From positions 67,001 to 131,000 of the forward strand of contig LSRY02000069.1 in NCBI GenBank assembly GCA_001643675.2: a DNA stretch of 64,000 nt, given 5' to 3'. The notes under the pieces are model-generated. The model saw only the letters and a list, made by a program, of their open reading frames with translations, searched no databases and was not told the DNA's origin. Origin of the DNA: Monocercomonoides exilis. Lineage: Eukaryota > Preaxostyla > Oxymonadida > Polymastigidae. This document shows, piece after piece, positions 10,298 to 23,351 of this stretch (position 1 is the stretch's first letter; every line of letters begins with the position of its first letter). Position numbers and translations under genes: made by a program.

Positions 10298-12315
10298 ATG
10301 ATCCCAAGAGAAAAGAGAGGCAAACTTGAAGGTTACGATTTTTGGAATGCAATAGGCAAGCCGCGAACAGTTCTTGCTCCTATGGTGGATGTTTCAGATC
10401 TTCCATATCGGCTTCTATGCTTGAAACATGGAACAGAACTGTGTTATTCGCCAATGTTTGTATTTTTTATTATTTTTAATTTTTCTACAAATCCTTTAAA
10501 TTTGTTTGTGCTATTTTATTCAGGTTTAATGTTAATACCTTTCTTTCAAGTGTTCCCTATCGAAAGGAATGCATGCTTACATGTGAAGAAGATAAGCCAC
10601 TTTTCATTCAATTGGCCGGAGATGATCCGTGTAAAATGCTTGAAGTTGCAAAAATGGTTGAAAAGCAATGCGATGCAATTGATATTAATTTTGGTTGTCC
10701 TCAAGTTTGCTTTCACATTTTTTTTTCAAAAAATATTAATTCCTTTGATTCAAGAATATTGCGAAACGTGGGCACTATGGAGCATATTTACAGGACGAAT
10801 GGGATCTTATGCGTTCTTTAGTATCAACATTGCATGATCATCTTACAATTCCAGTTACTGCAAAGTATCGAAAGCAAAAGGATACTCAACGAACTATTAA
10901 GCTGGGAGAAATGCTTGTTGATGCAGGAGCACAGGTTATTTGTCTGCATGGAAGAGTTCGTGAACAACGAGGCGTTCTTTCTGGTCACGCAGACTGGGAT
11001 GAGATCAAAATTGTGAGGTATATTGCTATAAAATGTTACCAAAAGAACAATTAAGAAATAAATAATTATTATTTAACTCCTATATTCAGGGAATATATAC
11101 ATGTTCCTTTTATTGCCAATGGTGCCATTTATTCTATGAGGGATGCACTTTTATGCTTGCGACATACAAAAGCAGATGCTGTGATGAGTGGAGGTATGCT
11201 TATTATTATAAAAGGAATAATTATTTTTTCAATAAACATAAAATTTTCATTTGTTGGACAATATCAGTTGGACTAAGAAATGATCCGCTTACTTTCTCTT
11301 CGTTGGATTACACTCCAGAACGGCCTTCGTACGCAATGGACTATCCGAAAGGGTGGGAAAATTGCGACTCTTTTACGGATAAAGGGGATATTCCTCATTC
11401 TTTCCATTCATCTTCTTTTTCAATGTCATCATCATCATCATCATCAACATCATCAACACTTTCTTCTTCTTCTTCATCTACTTCAGAGATTTCATCACCG
11501 ATATCTTCAATCACCCACTTCAATTCCACAGATCCTTCAGCTTCTCCCATCGCAACCTCATCTTCTAATCCTTCTTCCTCGCCACACACACTTCCTCTTT
11601 CCCTATTTCGCGAGCCTCTCATTCCGCTCGAGCGAACTCCTCTTTCCGAAGCCATCTCTGCCTCGTTTGCATCAACAGGCACAAATTCACTGGCCCCTCT
11701 TTTTGCTGTGTTCGCAGCCGACAAGCAGATTGCAGCTGAAGACTGGAACCCCTTCGAAGGCCTGTCGTCTGTTACAAAGACTGACTGCGCTGAGTCAACC
11801 GCTTGTGGCTCTTCTTCCACGGCGGGGTCTTCTGATCCGGAGGCTCCTTCACTCACACTCGATTCCATTGCAGTGCCTCCGGTCTCTGCTCTGATGGCAG
11901 CCTCTTTCGAGTTCCTGTCGCTCTGCCAATCGTTCCACACCACTCTCGCCTTTGCTCGCGATAGAGTGCTCAGAATGCATCTTTCTCAGTATGATTATTT
12001 TTTGGTTTTGCCTCTTTTTTTTGTTTTAATTGAGGAATATTCGATGAATGTTGATGCTATTTTGACTTCAATTTTTCCCCCTTCCCCTCCGTCTCATTTC
12101 TTTGTTCATTCGATTCCATTTGCAGATTATCAATCCATTACGACATCCGCGACCGTCTTCCATTTGCGCCTACGATTTCTGGGGTGGCAATGCTGATTCA
12201 GATCCTCAACAAGCGCATCTCCGAAGGCCTGGTTCCGAAGCCGGCGCCCCCGCGTGTGCGGACTGAAGACATGAAGGAAGAAGAGCTGCTCGATGGAGTG
12301 AGCCTTTTTGGCTGA
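10298..12315 (+). CDS. tRNA-dihydrouridine synthase, Dus1 type
   Basis: Five introns are inferred, with donors near 10455 (GTTTGT), 10707 (GTTTGC), 11017 (GTATAT), 11193 (GTATGC) and 11990 (GTATGA). The FMN barrel is clear: VLAPMVDVSDLPYRLLCLKHG, then PLFIQLAGDDPCKMLEVAKM, then the catalytic-cysteine segment CDAIDINFGCPQ, spliced to NIAKRGHYGAYLQDEWDLMR. PVTAKYRKQKD, LHGRVREQRG and FIANGAIYSMRDALLCL complete the barrel, with MSGVGLRNDPLTFSS following. This family reduces uridines 16 and 17 in the D-loop of cytosolic tRNAs. A Ser-rich insertion of roughly 200 residues (about 11380-11930) separates the barrel from the helical tRNA-binding end (LSIHYDIRDRLPFAP). The stop is at 12313-12315. Confidence 0.9.
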
Positions 12316-13315
12316 AGAATCAGCATTCTTTTTGTATTTTGTTGTCGACTTCTTTGCAGATGAATCGAGTTTCGTTCAACTCCTTTCCTGCTCTTTCAAT
12401 GGAATTTTAGAGAAAGATTAAGTTGAAATTCTGCTTTTGGATTTGTCTCCTTCATTGCGTTATTGTTCAACATGAGGAGTAATAAAGCAAATACTTTCAA
12501 ATGCATTATGAAAGAAGCTTGAAATCATTCATATTTTTAACCAAATTTATCTGTTTCATTTATCATTATAATTTTTGTCAATTCATCGATTACAAAATTT
12601 ATATTGAACTTAAACAAGGATCAAATATCAATTTTTCTATTTTCTTGTTCAAAATGGAAAACGGATGAAAAATAGAGTTAAACGATGTAGTTCTCCATCT
12701 TCAATAAGTGGGAGTTGCAAAAAAGTACAATGATTGGAGTTTGATTGAACAAACGCGTTTGTTGAAGTCATGAAATGAAAAAACAAAGACAAAAATCGAA
12801 ATAGCCTGCTTAAAACCAAATATCCCTTTCGGAAAGTCAACTTTCTCGCTTTTTTTAAAAGAAAAGGATAAGCAACATGAACATAAACATAGCGCAATTT
12901 CTATGAAATATAAGCAGGTTAAATTCAAAAAAAGGTTGTAACTTGATAAGTCAATTGTAAAGTAATAACCTAAAATATAAACTAAAACTCTGTACACAAA
13001 TACAGTAGCATTATCCATCAATGAAGAACAAAGAATTCTGCATATTTTTTGTTGCAAACTTTTAAATGCATAAGCTTTTTCCCTCGAACACACAACATCA
13101 AAAACTGAAAACAAAATTATGTGCATCTCCCAATGACATAATTGAAATTGAAAATTTCACATAAAAGTTAAAATTACTATGTCAGAAACACAAGGAAAAA
13201 CAACTTTAAAAATACTTGAAGTCAAATGTTGGAAATGATAAATATTCAATTTCACCAAAGTTACAGAAAGGAACAATTTCTCATATTTAATTGCACCACA
13301 ACAAAAAATAACTTT
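12316..13315. other. Intergenic stretch between convergent genes
   Basis: AT-rich. Two minus-strand open frames near 12649-13126 lack recognisable motifs and coding-like composition, and I did not call them. Confidence 0.5.
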
Positions 13316-14926
13316 CTAATCTAAATTGAAAAAAATAGTCCTGCATTTTAGAATTCGTGCAGCACATCTGGGAATATCGTTGAAAGGATAGCTGTGATGC
13401 ATCAGGGCAATAAATACATCAGAAAAACCGTCATTTTCCAATAATTCCACAAATTCTTTACAACTCCAAAGTTCCGTAGATCTTTCTGTCACAGGTTCAT
13501 ATTCTGGCATTGAAGAAATTGAAGAGGCATTTGCAGATGCAGAAGATGGCTCAGCAGAAACCTTTTCAGATTCAGCTGTCACTTTCCGATAAACGCGAAG
13601 TTGACACACTTCAATTCCCCGCAACGCATTATAAATGGCTGTGTCATTCTCCTCTCTAAACTCCATCACAACATTCAGGATGCTACCAAACAGATAATCG
13701 CAGTTAACTTTGCCAACAACATCATCAGAAGAGTAGCCAATACATACATTCACCGAACGCACAAACCAGATGAGAAGCGATACACGCTCCTCAGAAAAAG
13801 CGCAAATACATCTGTGAAGCAGAGAATGAATGGATGGCCTTGACAAAAAAGAGTGAATTTGAATCTTTACAGCATCCAGAATGGTATAAATGAGATAGAA
13901 ATATTGAATTATAACTGAGTCTGTTGCCAGTTCTGCTTCTTCCGGAAGCTCGCCTGTTTGAGTCATTGGAGCTTCTTTCGAATTGTCTGCTTTCCCCTGA
14001 AGTTTGCGAATTGATTTCGCAGATAAACTGTTTTTTCCATTTTCCTTCTCCTTTAAGATAATTTCTAATTCACGTTCAATCAGCCTCATCGCTCCAACCC
14101 TTTCCAATGACTCTGCCGCCAGTTTATTATCGACAAATGACACTTTTGCCAAAACACGCAAACTCATACACAAAGATATATGAGTCAGATTGCGATATTG
14201 ATTGTGATGATTCAGAATACGCTCCATTGCTTTTTGGATAGTATCTGTATTAAATATATTTCTGTTTGCTATTGTTTAAGTAGATTAGTCACTTATTTTG
14301 TAGCATCGAAAAAACGATTCAAACCTCTTACACATCTATGATTCAGAGCAAGAAGAGCATTTTCAACTCGTTGAGAGATTTCCTTTGATGAATCAAAAAG
14401 TGAAGCTTCTTTAAGAAGAATAGGTAATGCTATTTCACTTAGTTCATTTTTGCATGTCCTGTGAAATGGTTGAAGAAGTGCAAACGCGACAACAATGTCG
14501 TTATAGTTTGATGGAGGAGATGAAAAGTTCGACAAAATAAAAATTTCCAAAAACGGTCGTAACTCCGAAATGAAAACGCAATCCTGAACACCAGATTTCC
14601 AATTTACAGATTTTCTTCCGATTGTTTTTAAAATAGATGTAACTTCCTGGACGTTTTGTTCAGTTGAAATGCATTTTATTGCAACTTCCGAAAGAAGTGC
14701 AACAAATTCATTTTTAAATAATTTTTTGAATTCTTCTTTGGGCAATTCTTGAATTGAAACTTCAAATTGCGTTAGTACTTTCTTTTGCTCTTCACTTTCT
14801 AATAAAGTCAATTTTCGAAGTAATGCTAATGTTCATGGCTAAATTATTGCGAAATTATTCTATACACAAATTTGACACACATTGAGGATGTGCAATACAA
14901 CTATCGCTTCTTCTGTCATCCTCCAT
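13316..14926 (-). CDS. Hypothetical protein, probably helical (ARM-like)
   Basis: I do not recognise the family. Three exons join in phase: 14926-14881 (MEDDRRSDSCIAHPQ), 14825-14334 and 14244-13316. The introns begin GTGTGT and GTGTAA and end TTAG and ACAG. The result is about 485 residues of alternating hydrophobic and charged helices (for example RVENALLALNHR and SLCMSLRVLAKVSFVDNKLA), which suggests an alpha-solenoid. A Ser/Ala-rich linker lies near the C-terminus. It is tandem to the E1 gene, 143 bp downstream of its stop. The function is unknown. Confidence 0.6.
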
Positions 14927-15069
14927 TATCACTTTGAAATGAATTAAAAAAATATATTGGGCAGAGATAGAAAAACATCCAAATTGAAGTTTAAAGATGA
15001 CAAAGGATACGTTATGATTGATCTATTATTTTTTTAATAAAAAAAGAATAGAAATAGTTTCGTTGAAAA

Positions 15070-18000
15070 TTATGAACCACGTTTCGTAAAATGAACAAGA
15101 ATTAATGGAAGAGAATCAATAATTTCAGATGGAATGCTTCGCTTTGTTGCTGTGCAAGTGAATAAAACAGAAAACTCATAATCATTCTTCAAATGAAAGT
15201 TCCATTTATCGTCTTCATTCACATCATCTATGATATCAAAAAGACTTTTTGAAAGTGCAGTGCTTTTCATATCTTCTTCCCAAATATCAAAATACTCGAT
15301 TTTATTTCCTGTTGCCAAAATTGATAGAATGCAATCAAATTCATTCTCAATGTAGTTCTTCACGTCGCCGAGTGACTGATGTGATGAGTTCAAACAAACG
15401 TCCTGAATATTCCAACAACTCACTCTCAATGAAGAATCCAGCTGTGTTGGAGGTTCTGGAATTGAATAGCCATAAATGCATCGGGCCTGATTCACGTACC
15501 ACACTCTGAAGCAACAGCGAGCTTGAAGTCTTTCCTCTTCGTTCATTTGTTGCAGAATTTTGGATAATTCAAAAGAAAACTTACAGTCTGCGACTGATTC
15601 GACATTTTCCTCATCATCTTCATTTATACTCATTCTATTGTTCATATCATCAGTTGAAAGCTCATTCTTTGTTCTGAATTGCATTTGTTCCAAGCATTTG
15701 TCAAAAACGAAGCTTGCTAATGAAAAAAGCTCCACAGAAGCGAGTGACGAGACAAGGGCAGTGGTTGTGCAGACAGCAGGTGTTATGCGCCTGGCAATCA
15801 TCTTTGTATGCAGCCGAGAAATGTTTTGGATGGAATAATTAGTTGCTCTCAAAGATGAGCACGAATAGATAAAGTCAATATGAAGCTTGTCATCATCATC
15901 TTTTTCAGACGGTGCTGGAATAAGAATATTTGAAAAGATGCGCGAATCCATCGAACCAAGTGAATGTTGTGGGGATACAGAAGAACCTTCAACTTTCAAT
16001 TGATTTTCTTTAAAAGCTAAAATGCATTCTGATAATAATCCCAACTCTTCTTCAACATGTTTCTCTCTGAAAACTGTTGAAATTTGTGTTTCATCTTTTG
16101 ATCTGTTCAAAACTTCCATTATTTTTCCCCAATTCCAGTTGCCTTCCCAATCCACATCTTCTCCAAAGTACAATTTCTTTTCTTGATCAAACATATTATC
16201 TTCATCACATTTCTTTTGATTGAATAATTTTTCATCAATTTTTCCACGTTGACAATCCAAGTCATTTTTTTCATGTTTTTGAAAGTGATTGAAAGGAATG
16301 CCTAAGCATTTGGCCTTTAGTAATGCAGTTGTAATCAAAAACTGGAGATGGAGTTTGTTTTCTGAGTCAAATTCGATTGGAACAGGAACAAAACGAGTGC
16401 CTCCCCAAAATAACTTTCCTGTTTCGGAGTCGATTTCATCCAGCGGATGACGCTGAAGAAGCCGCTGTATCTGGTCATGGAACAACTCCTTAAACAAGCA
16501 CATCGACTGAACTAAACAGTCGTCAAACGACAAAGAAAAAGGCGAAGGTGGATGAAGAGAAAGAATTTCTGCAGCAGAATATGGGTGTAGATCAGACAAT
16601 AATTTTAGAAGTTTCAATTTTCTTTGGATTTCGAATTCATTCGATGTATCTGCATCTGACGCTAATTGCATATGAAAGTCAGAACTTGAGGAGGATCCTA
16701 TTTCCGCTGAAGGAGTTGCACTGTCAGTTGAAGAATTGGCTTGCTTGGGTCTGTCTGCTATTCGCTTTGTGTTTTCACAGAACTGGCGAATAAGCAAAAT
16801 ATTATCATAAAACTGTTCCTTAAACACTGAACGTGCATATTGAATTGTGTGCTGAATGAGATATGGATGCTCCTGTAGTGTGCAGATTGGAATTGCACTT
16901 TCAGATTCCTCTGCTTCATTCATTGTCAGAACTTCCAAATTATCTTCATCAGTCACAACATTATATCCTGTTTTTGAACCATCTTCAAGTTCTTCTTGTT
17001 TGTTTCCTTCCTTCTGTTTGCTTTTTCTACCTTCTCCTCTTCTTTTCCTGACATTTCTGCTTCTTCCATGTGAACTGTATGGAGCTGTCACCCACGGAAC
17101 AACCGTTTGTGTTGTTCCTTCTGTTCCCAAAGTTCCGCAATCAATCATCGCAACTCGATGCACCACGCAACAAGAACTCACAAATTCTCTTCCTTCGTAA
17201 TTATCCAATGTTGTGAAACAGATGTCAACATTCTTCCAAAACAAGGCATTAAATATGTCTGCTGTTTCAGATCCAACGCGAAGCTGGTATGTCTGCAGTG
17301 CAATTGATGGATTTATTGACAGAATAGATTGTGCAGCTACAATTGCCTTTGACTTATGAAGATCTTTCTCTCTAAACAGAAACTGCCTGCTTAAATTTGA
17401 GCGTTCGATGCCATCCATGTCTGTCATAATCACTTTTCCTTTCTTCAAAGTCTGCGACAGTAAATCTTTTGATTCTTTATTCATCTCTTCCATCTCGGCT
17501 GCTTCACCTAACAGTTCTTTTCCGTCTTTAACTTCATCAAAAGTGTTCTCATTTGCCTCTGGAAAAGGACAGCCAACGCCCATCAATGCAAGCTGCTTCA
17601 GCACTTCTCCTCCAGTTGCACCACATCCAACAACAAAAACAGACAGAGATGACAGAATTCTTTGAAAAGTGCGTCCAAACACAGCAATCTGACCGTCATA
17701 GCGGCAGTTCAGAGGAAGAAACTCAGATTTTGGCAGCGAAATAAGAAAGTCACTTAAAGAAGAAGAATTTGAAGTTCTCCCTTCACATGTTGGAAGTGCA
17801 TTATCTATTTCTATTTTTACCATCTGCTTTAACCTCTCATAACTCTGAGAATGCTCCAGAAACAGCCACTGCGTCAGAGGAGTTCCATTGCCAGTCAACG
17901 CTTTTACGACTTCTTCGGCAGCCACTGCACCCACGGCAGAGGAAACAGGCGAAAGCTGACCATTCAATGAGTGAATGAATAATGCCACAGTGTCTGAATC

Positions 18001-19417
18001 ATATGAATTAATGCTGTAATTTCGTTGAAAAACTTCTTTTTGATCATCCAATGTGCTATTCTCAGAAGATGAGAGATAAACTGGTTCTGAAGATGACGTT
18101 GAAGAAGATTGTGGATATGAATTCTCAATTTTGTATCCTCTCTTTATTAAAATTGGCTTGCTCGTCTTGACTTCAGCCTTTGATGCAATCTGTTTGTTTG
18201 ACGAATTCATAGAATTCAATGTGGAAGTAATTGAGAATGAAGCTAAATTAGAAGTCGATATATTTAAAGAATGAAATGAGGCAGATTTGCAGGTAGCGCA
18301 AACATCTGTACCACCATGAACGATATCTTCTTTTTCTTCATCAGAAATCGAAGAACAGAATGTTGTTTCGAAGATGGTTTTTGATAGCAGCTTAATTTCA
18401 TTCAAATCTTCTTCATTCAGAATTTGCATCCTTCTTTTGCTCATCTCATGTGACCCATCACTTGCTAAATTGCATGCTTCTTCAAGTTCGCAGGCATCTT
18501 CAATTCTCTCATTCTTTCTCACTCTTTTCCTCACAAGCACATCATCAACTGCTCTAAATGCTGAAAAAAGTGTTGGAGATCTTCCAAAATTATGACTTTT
18601 ATCAAAGCACGTAATCGTTGGCTGCTTTAATTCTTCTTTTAGCGAGCGATGATGCTTAAAAATTGTTGTGCTATCTTTCTGGAATTGAGCTCTTACATCA
18701 ACAAATATCTTTGAAAAGAGGCCAAATGAACAACAGTAGATAAAATCAATATTAATTTCCCTACATAGCTCATTCAACTTAACTGCCTCAATTTCTGTTG
18801 CTTCACAAAGTATGAAGCACTGAACAAATTTTAAAATTATTTTTCATGAAAAACAATTTGATGATTTCAAACTGATGATTGACTTAGAAGTTCTTTTGAA
18901 ATAATTCTTTCTTGAATAAAAGATATCTGTGATTGCTCACCAAGTTCTAAAAATTTGTGAAAGCATGATGCAGCTCTATTCTTACCGATATCAGATTCCT
19001 CAAGAAAACACTTTTGGATAAAATAAAAAAAAAGTTGCAATTAAAGCATTTAAATCACAAATATGCGTTTAAAATAATAAGAAAATACATTACTTGACAA
19101 ATCCGCCCAGGTTACAACTTCTGAATCATGAAGCTGGACATTACCAATCCCAGACAATATAAGATTCTTTGCTATATATTAATATAAAGTGATAAATCAT
19201 CTAACAAATAAAGATCAAATACCAACTTCTGCTCCACATCCAGATAAACCTGAAATGACTACTTTACACTCACCAAGTTTTTGAAGAGAATTCTCTCTTT
19301 TTGAAAAACATGATTCACGTTTATATAAAAAAATTTCCTCGTTAATAATACAATGTAAATATACCCATATACGTACAACTGTCTTTCATGTCTTTGATAA
19401 TCTTGATATGTGCTCAT
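15070..19417 (-). CDS. UBA1: Ubiquitin-activating enzyme E1 (UBA1 type)
   Basis: The start ATG is at 19415-19417 (MSTYQDYQRHERQLYVYG). Short 5' exons encode the first ThiF half (KVVISGLSGCGAEVAKNLIL, IGNVQLHDSEVVTWADLS, then ESDIGKNRAASCFHKFLELG). One long exon from 18819 to 15070 carries the rest. That exon has QLSPVSSAVGAVAAEEVVKA and the second, ATP-binding ThiF half with VVGCGATGGEVLKQLALMG and a TDMDGIERSNLSRQFLFR segment. The catalytic cysteine lies in AIPICTLQEHPYLIQHTIQ, and the ubiquitin-fold end closes with LVHFTKRGS. E1 adenylates ubiquitin, binds it as a thioester and passes it to E2 enzymes. At roughly 1,350-1,400 residues it is longer than typical E1s (about 1,050), because of Ser-rich insertions and acidic loops. 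The exact junction of the first intron (near 19370) is uncertain. Confidence 0.92.
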
Positions 19418-19493
19418 TTTTTAAAAATTTTTCATCAAGAAAAATTGAATCATAAGTTAATGGGCTAGATCTTAACTGAAACAATCTTTTACC
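19418..19493. promoter_or_regulatory. Shared upstream region of UBA1 and calreticulin genes
   Basis: Only 76 bp separate the two divergent start codons. The region must hold both core promoters and both 5' UTRs unless transcription starts inside a neighbouring gene. No specific element was recognised. Confidence 0.5.
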
Positions 19494-20977
19494 ATGATTT
19501 CTCTTCTTATAGCCTTTCTGTGGATCACTTCAACATTCACTGAAGTTTATTTTACTGAAGAATTTGATTGTTTGCGATATTCTTTGATTTTCTTTTGTTT
19601 TTAAGTTTTATTGTTTATCTTTTTCTAACTCTATTGTTCCAAATCTAAAAACGCTTTATTTGTTTCATTTTAGACACATGGAGATCTAGATGGGTAGAAG
19701 GAAAATATTATGAAAAAGATGGACTTCAAGGGAAATGGGGATGGCAAATACCTTTATATTACAATAAAAAGGAGCTTGATTTCTGTCTATCGACAATTGA
19801 AGATAAAAAATATTATCAAATCAGTTGCGATATGGGGAAAACTTTTTCTACAAAGGATAAAGATTTGATTGTAGCATTTACAGTGAAAAATCAAGAAGAA
19901 ACAAGATTTGCAGGTGGTTACCTGAAGCTGTTCCCAGAGGGTATTGATCAGGAGCAACTAAATACGCAAACCCCATTTTATTTGATGTTTGGCCCAGACT
20001 GGAACGGAAAACTGAACAACATGCTTCGTGTTCTTATCCGATATAATAACCGAAACTTTGAGTTGCGCTCACATCACGCTTGCCCACCAGATAAGAACAC
20101 ATACTTATACACTTTCATCATCCATCCTGATTGGACATATGAAATTCATCTTAACGATCAGTTGGAAAGAAAAGCTCCTATGGAAGAAGAATTTGATTTT
20201 GTTAGACCTCGTCTGATTCCAGATCCAAATGCGAAAAAACCTGACGATTGGGAAGACGAAATGGAGATATACGATCCATCTGATAGAAAGCCAGCCGACT
20301 GGGATCAGCCGATGGTTGTTGACGACCCAACTGATGTGAAGCCTGAGGATTGGAACGAGACAACGATGGGTGAATGGAAGCCACGCAGAATAGCAAATCC
20401 CCTGTACAAAGGAACGTGGTATCCTCGCATCATCCCCAACCCGAAATACAAAGGGCCATGGGAGCCTCCGCTGGTTCCCAATCCGCTCTTTGAGAAAGAA
20501 AAAGAGACATACCACTTCTCGAAAGTCAGATATGTTGGGTTTGACGTGTACCAAGAAAAATGCGGCACACTCTTCGATAAAATATTCATTGGGGATGACT
20601 GGGCAGAGTATCGTGCGTATTTAGCTGTTACATGGGATCCGTTCCACCGCGCAGAGGTGGAAGGCGAGAAGAAGAAGTCTGGATCGGCAGATGTGAGAGA
20701 TGCAAAGCCGATGGGAGTGGCTAATCTGAACTCTCGGCAGGAAAGAGAGAAGAGGAGGAAGGAGGAAGAAGACAGAATGATTGAAAGGAAGCGGAAGGAG
20801 CTGGAGGAAGAGGCAAGAAGGAAGAAGCTTCTGGAAGAGGAGGAGGAGGAAGAGGAAGAAGAGTTCGAAGAAGATGAAGAAGACGAAGAAGAAATTGATG
20901 TGGATGAAGATATATCTACAAAGAAAGAAAAAGCCACTGCAAAGAAAGGGAAAAGCGATGAGAAATATGAACTCTAA
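19494..20977 (+). CDS. Calreticulin
   Basis: Exon 1 (19494-about 19569) encodes a signal peptide (MISLLIAFLWITSTFTEVYF). A GTTTGC intron leads to WRSRWVEGKYYEKDG. The globular lectin domain has FAGGYLKLFPEGID and YLMFGPDWNGKL. The P-domain has type-1 repeats (KKPDDWEDEMEIYDPSDRKP, then ADWDQP) and type-2 repeats (GTWYPRIIPNPKYKGPWEPP). FDVYQEKCGTLFDKIFIGDD follows, then a long Glu/Lys coiled acidic tail. No transmembrane helix is seen, so it is calreticulin rather than calnexin. The C-terminus is KYEL, which probably serves as a KDEL-type ER retrieval signal. Its role is Ca2+ storage and quality control of glycoproteins in the ER lumen. Confidence 0.93.
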
Positions 20978-21521
20978 GAATGTGTTTGCATTTCAAGTAG
21001 CATTGCTTGTCTACAACACAATCATAAGAGCATTGATGTTTTATTCTTCGCAAGCATCTTTGTAATCCTTTTAACATTTTTACTCTACCTTGTCACTTCT
21101 TGTTTATTCTTTCTCGCTTTTTGTTTTCAATTGTTTGTTCCATCTTTTCTGAATTTGTCTATTTTTCATCTTTAACTCTTCCTCTTGCCATGACATCTCC
21201 TCACAAATTTGCTAGTTTTTCATTTTGTTGTTTCGTGTTCTTAAAATACTTGCGTGTTGCTAAACAAACTCATTTTCAATCTTTCTTCCTCCTGTGAATT
21301 CAAAAGGCATTTGTCTAAATAATAATTATTGGAGATACTGTTATCTCTGAAATGAATGAAAATAACTAAATAATATCAAAATTTGCAAAGCAACTCAAAC
21401 AAAGTGAGAATTGATGCAAAAATTTGCTAAAATGAATAAATGGATAAGCATTGCAGAATGCTGTGAAAATGTTCCAGTTACTCATCTCATTCTTTTGTAA
21501 CAAAATGAATAATGATTTGAA
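20978..21521. other. Intergenic stretch between convergent calreticulin and SerRS genes
   Basis: T-rich downstream of calreticulin, as expected for 3' UTRs. No other feature was seen. Confidence 0.5.
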
Positions 21522-23351
21522 TTACTTCTCTTTCTTCTGTCCTGCTTGTGCTTTCTTGCTCTTCAAATCCATTTCTTCAACTTGTGCCTTTGTGAAGCGA
21601 TATGGAATCAGGTCAGCACCAACAAATGGCTGAGAAGGTGGAAAAAAAAGGAAAGCATTCAAAATAAAAAAAGGGGCATAATACAAGGGATAGAAAGGGG
21701 ATAATTAAGAAAATATAAACATTAAAAAGAAGAAAAAAAAATCTTTTGTATAGCGAACCTTCAGAACCTCAGGAACTTTTATTCCTTCGGGTGTCTGGTA
21801 AGTCTCCAAGATGCAGCACATTGTTCTTTGAATAGCACACAGAGTGGCATTCAGCATGTGAACATATTTCCTTTCACTTCTGTCTGCTCCTCCAGTCTGT
21901 CCTAATTTAATTCCCAGACGGCGAGCTTGATAGTCCACACAGTTTGAGCATGAAACAAGCTCACGGAAAGCCTTGGATCCAGGGAACCACGCCTCAAGGT
22001 CATACTTGGCTGCTGCGGCATTGTTCAGTGCACCAGCAACGATGGCAACAACACGATAAGCAAGTCCAAGCTAACAAAGTTGACATATTGTGAATAGTTT
22101 TTTGTATAAAATATTTTTTGTGAATAAGTATTTGAAGATATCAAAAGCATAATTGGCATTAATAAAAGAAAATGAATGGCATCTATTTCAAACTTGTTGG
22201 TTCCATTCTTCAGAGTTGCTAATCATCTCTTCCAACATTTCCCAGCTTTTGTCAGGAAGAACATACACAAATTGTTCGATTTTTTCAAACTGATGTGTTC
22301 TGAACACGCCACCTTGATCTTTTCCATGTGATCCGGCTTCCTTTCTGAAGCATGAAGAAACACCTGCATATTTCAATGGCAGACGTCCAGGATGAATACC
22401 TTCTCCTCTATGCAGGCAAGAAAGAGGCTGCTCAGCTGTTGCAATCAAGTATTTGTCATCTCCTTCTCCAGTCACTTTGTACAGTTCTTCATCAAACTGC
22501 TCCAATTGTGCGCATTCTTGCATAACTTCCTGACGCATGAAAAATGGAGGAAGCAATGGAGTGAATCCTTTTTTGCGCAAAAATTGCATTCCAAGATTCT
22601 GAAGTCCCATCCACATGAGCACCATTTCATTTTTCAAATAATATCCTCGCTCTCCTGCAACAACGCGTGCTAATTATTCAAATTTCCCAAATCATATAAA
22701 AAGTGCTAATAAATAAAAAATAGACAATAAAAATTTATAATACCTTGGTTGTATTCAACTCCATCAATCATTCTGATCAGATCTGCATGAGAAAGAAGTC
22801 CTTCACCTTCTCTAATTTCTCCTTTGATCCTCAAGACTTTGTTGTCATTTTCATCGTTTGAAGCAGGAGCAATTGGTGAAACAATTGCTCCGATCTTGTT
22901 CACTGCAGCTGCAAGTTTTGGTTCGATTTCTGCAATATCTTTGTGAAGCTTTTCAATTTCTCCTTTGAGATCAAGTGACTGCTTCCGCATTTCTGTTGCA
23001 TCTTCTTTTGCCTTATTTATTTGAATCATGAAGAATGATAAGTTATCACAATAAAAAAACACTATTTGCATGCTTTCATTTTTTGTCCAATTGCTTTGTC
23101 CAAAGCGTTTTTCTCGCGATTTTTTTGATCAAGTTGAAAGCGCACTTATTGTTATTTGCAAAATAACATATTAAATATATTGAAAATATTAAGACATATA
23201 AAAAAAAGTCCTTCAAACATTGTCTCCATTGCTCATCCAAAGATATAACATCATCGACGAATTCCTTTGGTTTAAATCTTCGCTCTTGTGACTCTCTAAC
23301 GATTTCTGGTGTTTTTCTGAAAAGATCAATGTCAAGTGCAAGTGAATCCAT
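21522..23351 (-). CDS. Seryl-tRNA synthetase, cytosolic
   Basis: Seven or so exons. The start at 23349-23351 reads [20 protein letters not shown], the typical eukaryotic SerRS opening. The N-terminal tRNA-binding coiled coil follows ([39 protein letters not shown]). The class II core has [20 protein letters not shown] (motif 1 region), [20 protein letters not shown] and [16 protein letters not shown] (motif 2), and [20 protein letters not shown] (motif 3). The last exon ends [12 protein letters not shown] and a Lys-rich tail ([12 protein letters not shown]), with the stop at 21522-21524. It charges tRNA-Ser. The gene is head-to-head with the LRR gene. Confidence 0.95.

Noticed and set aside
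12649-13126. Small minus-strand open frames in the intergenic region
   Set aside because: Random-looking composition, no splice partners, and located in the 3' flanks of two convergent genes.
20305-20937. Ser-rich minus-strand frame opposite calreticulin
   Set aside because: Antisense of the acidic tail and P-domain repeats.
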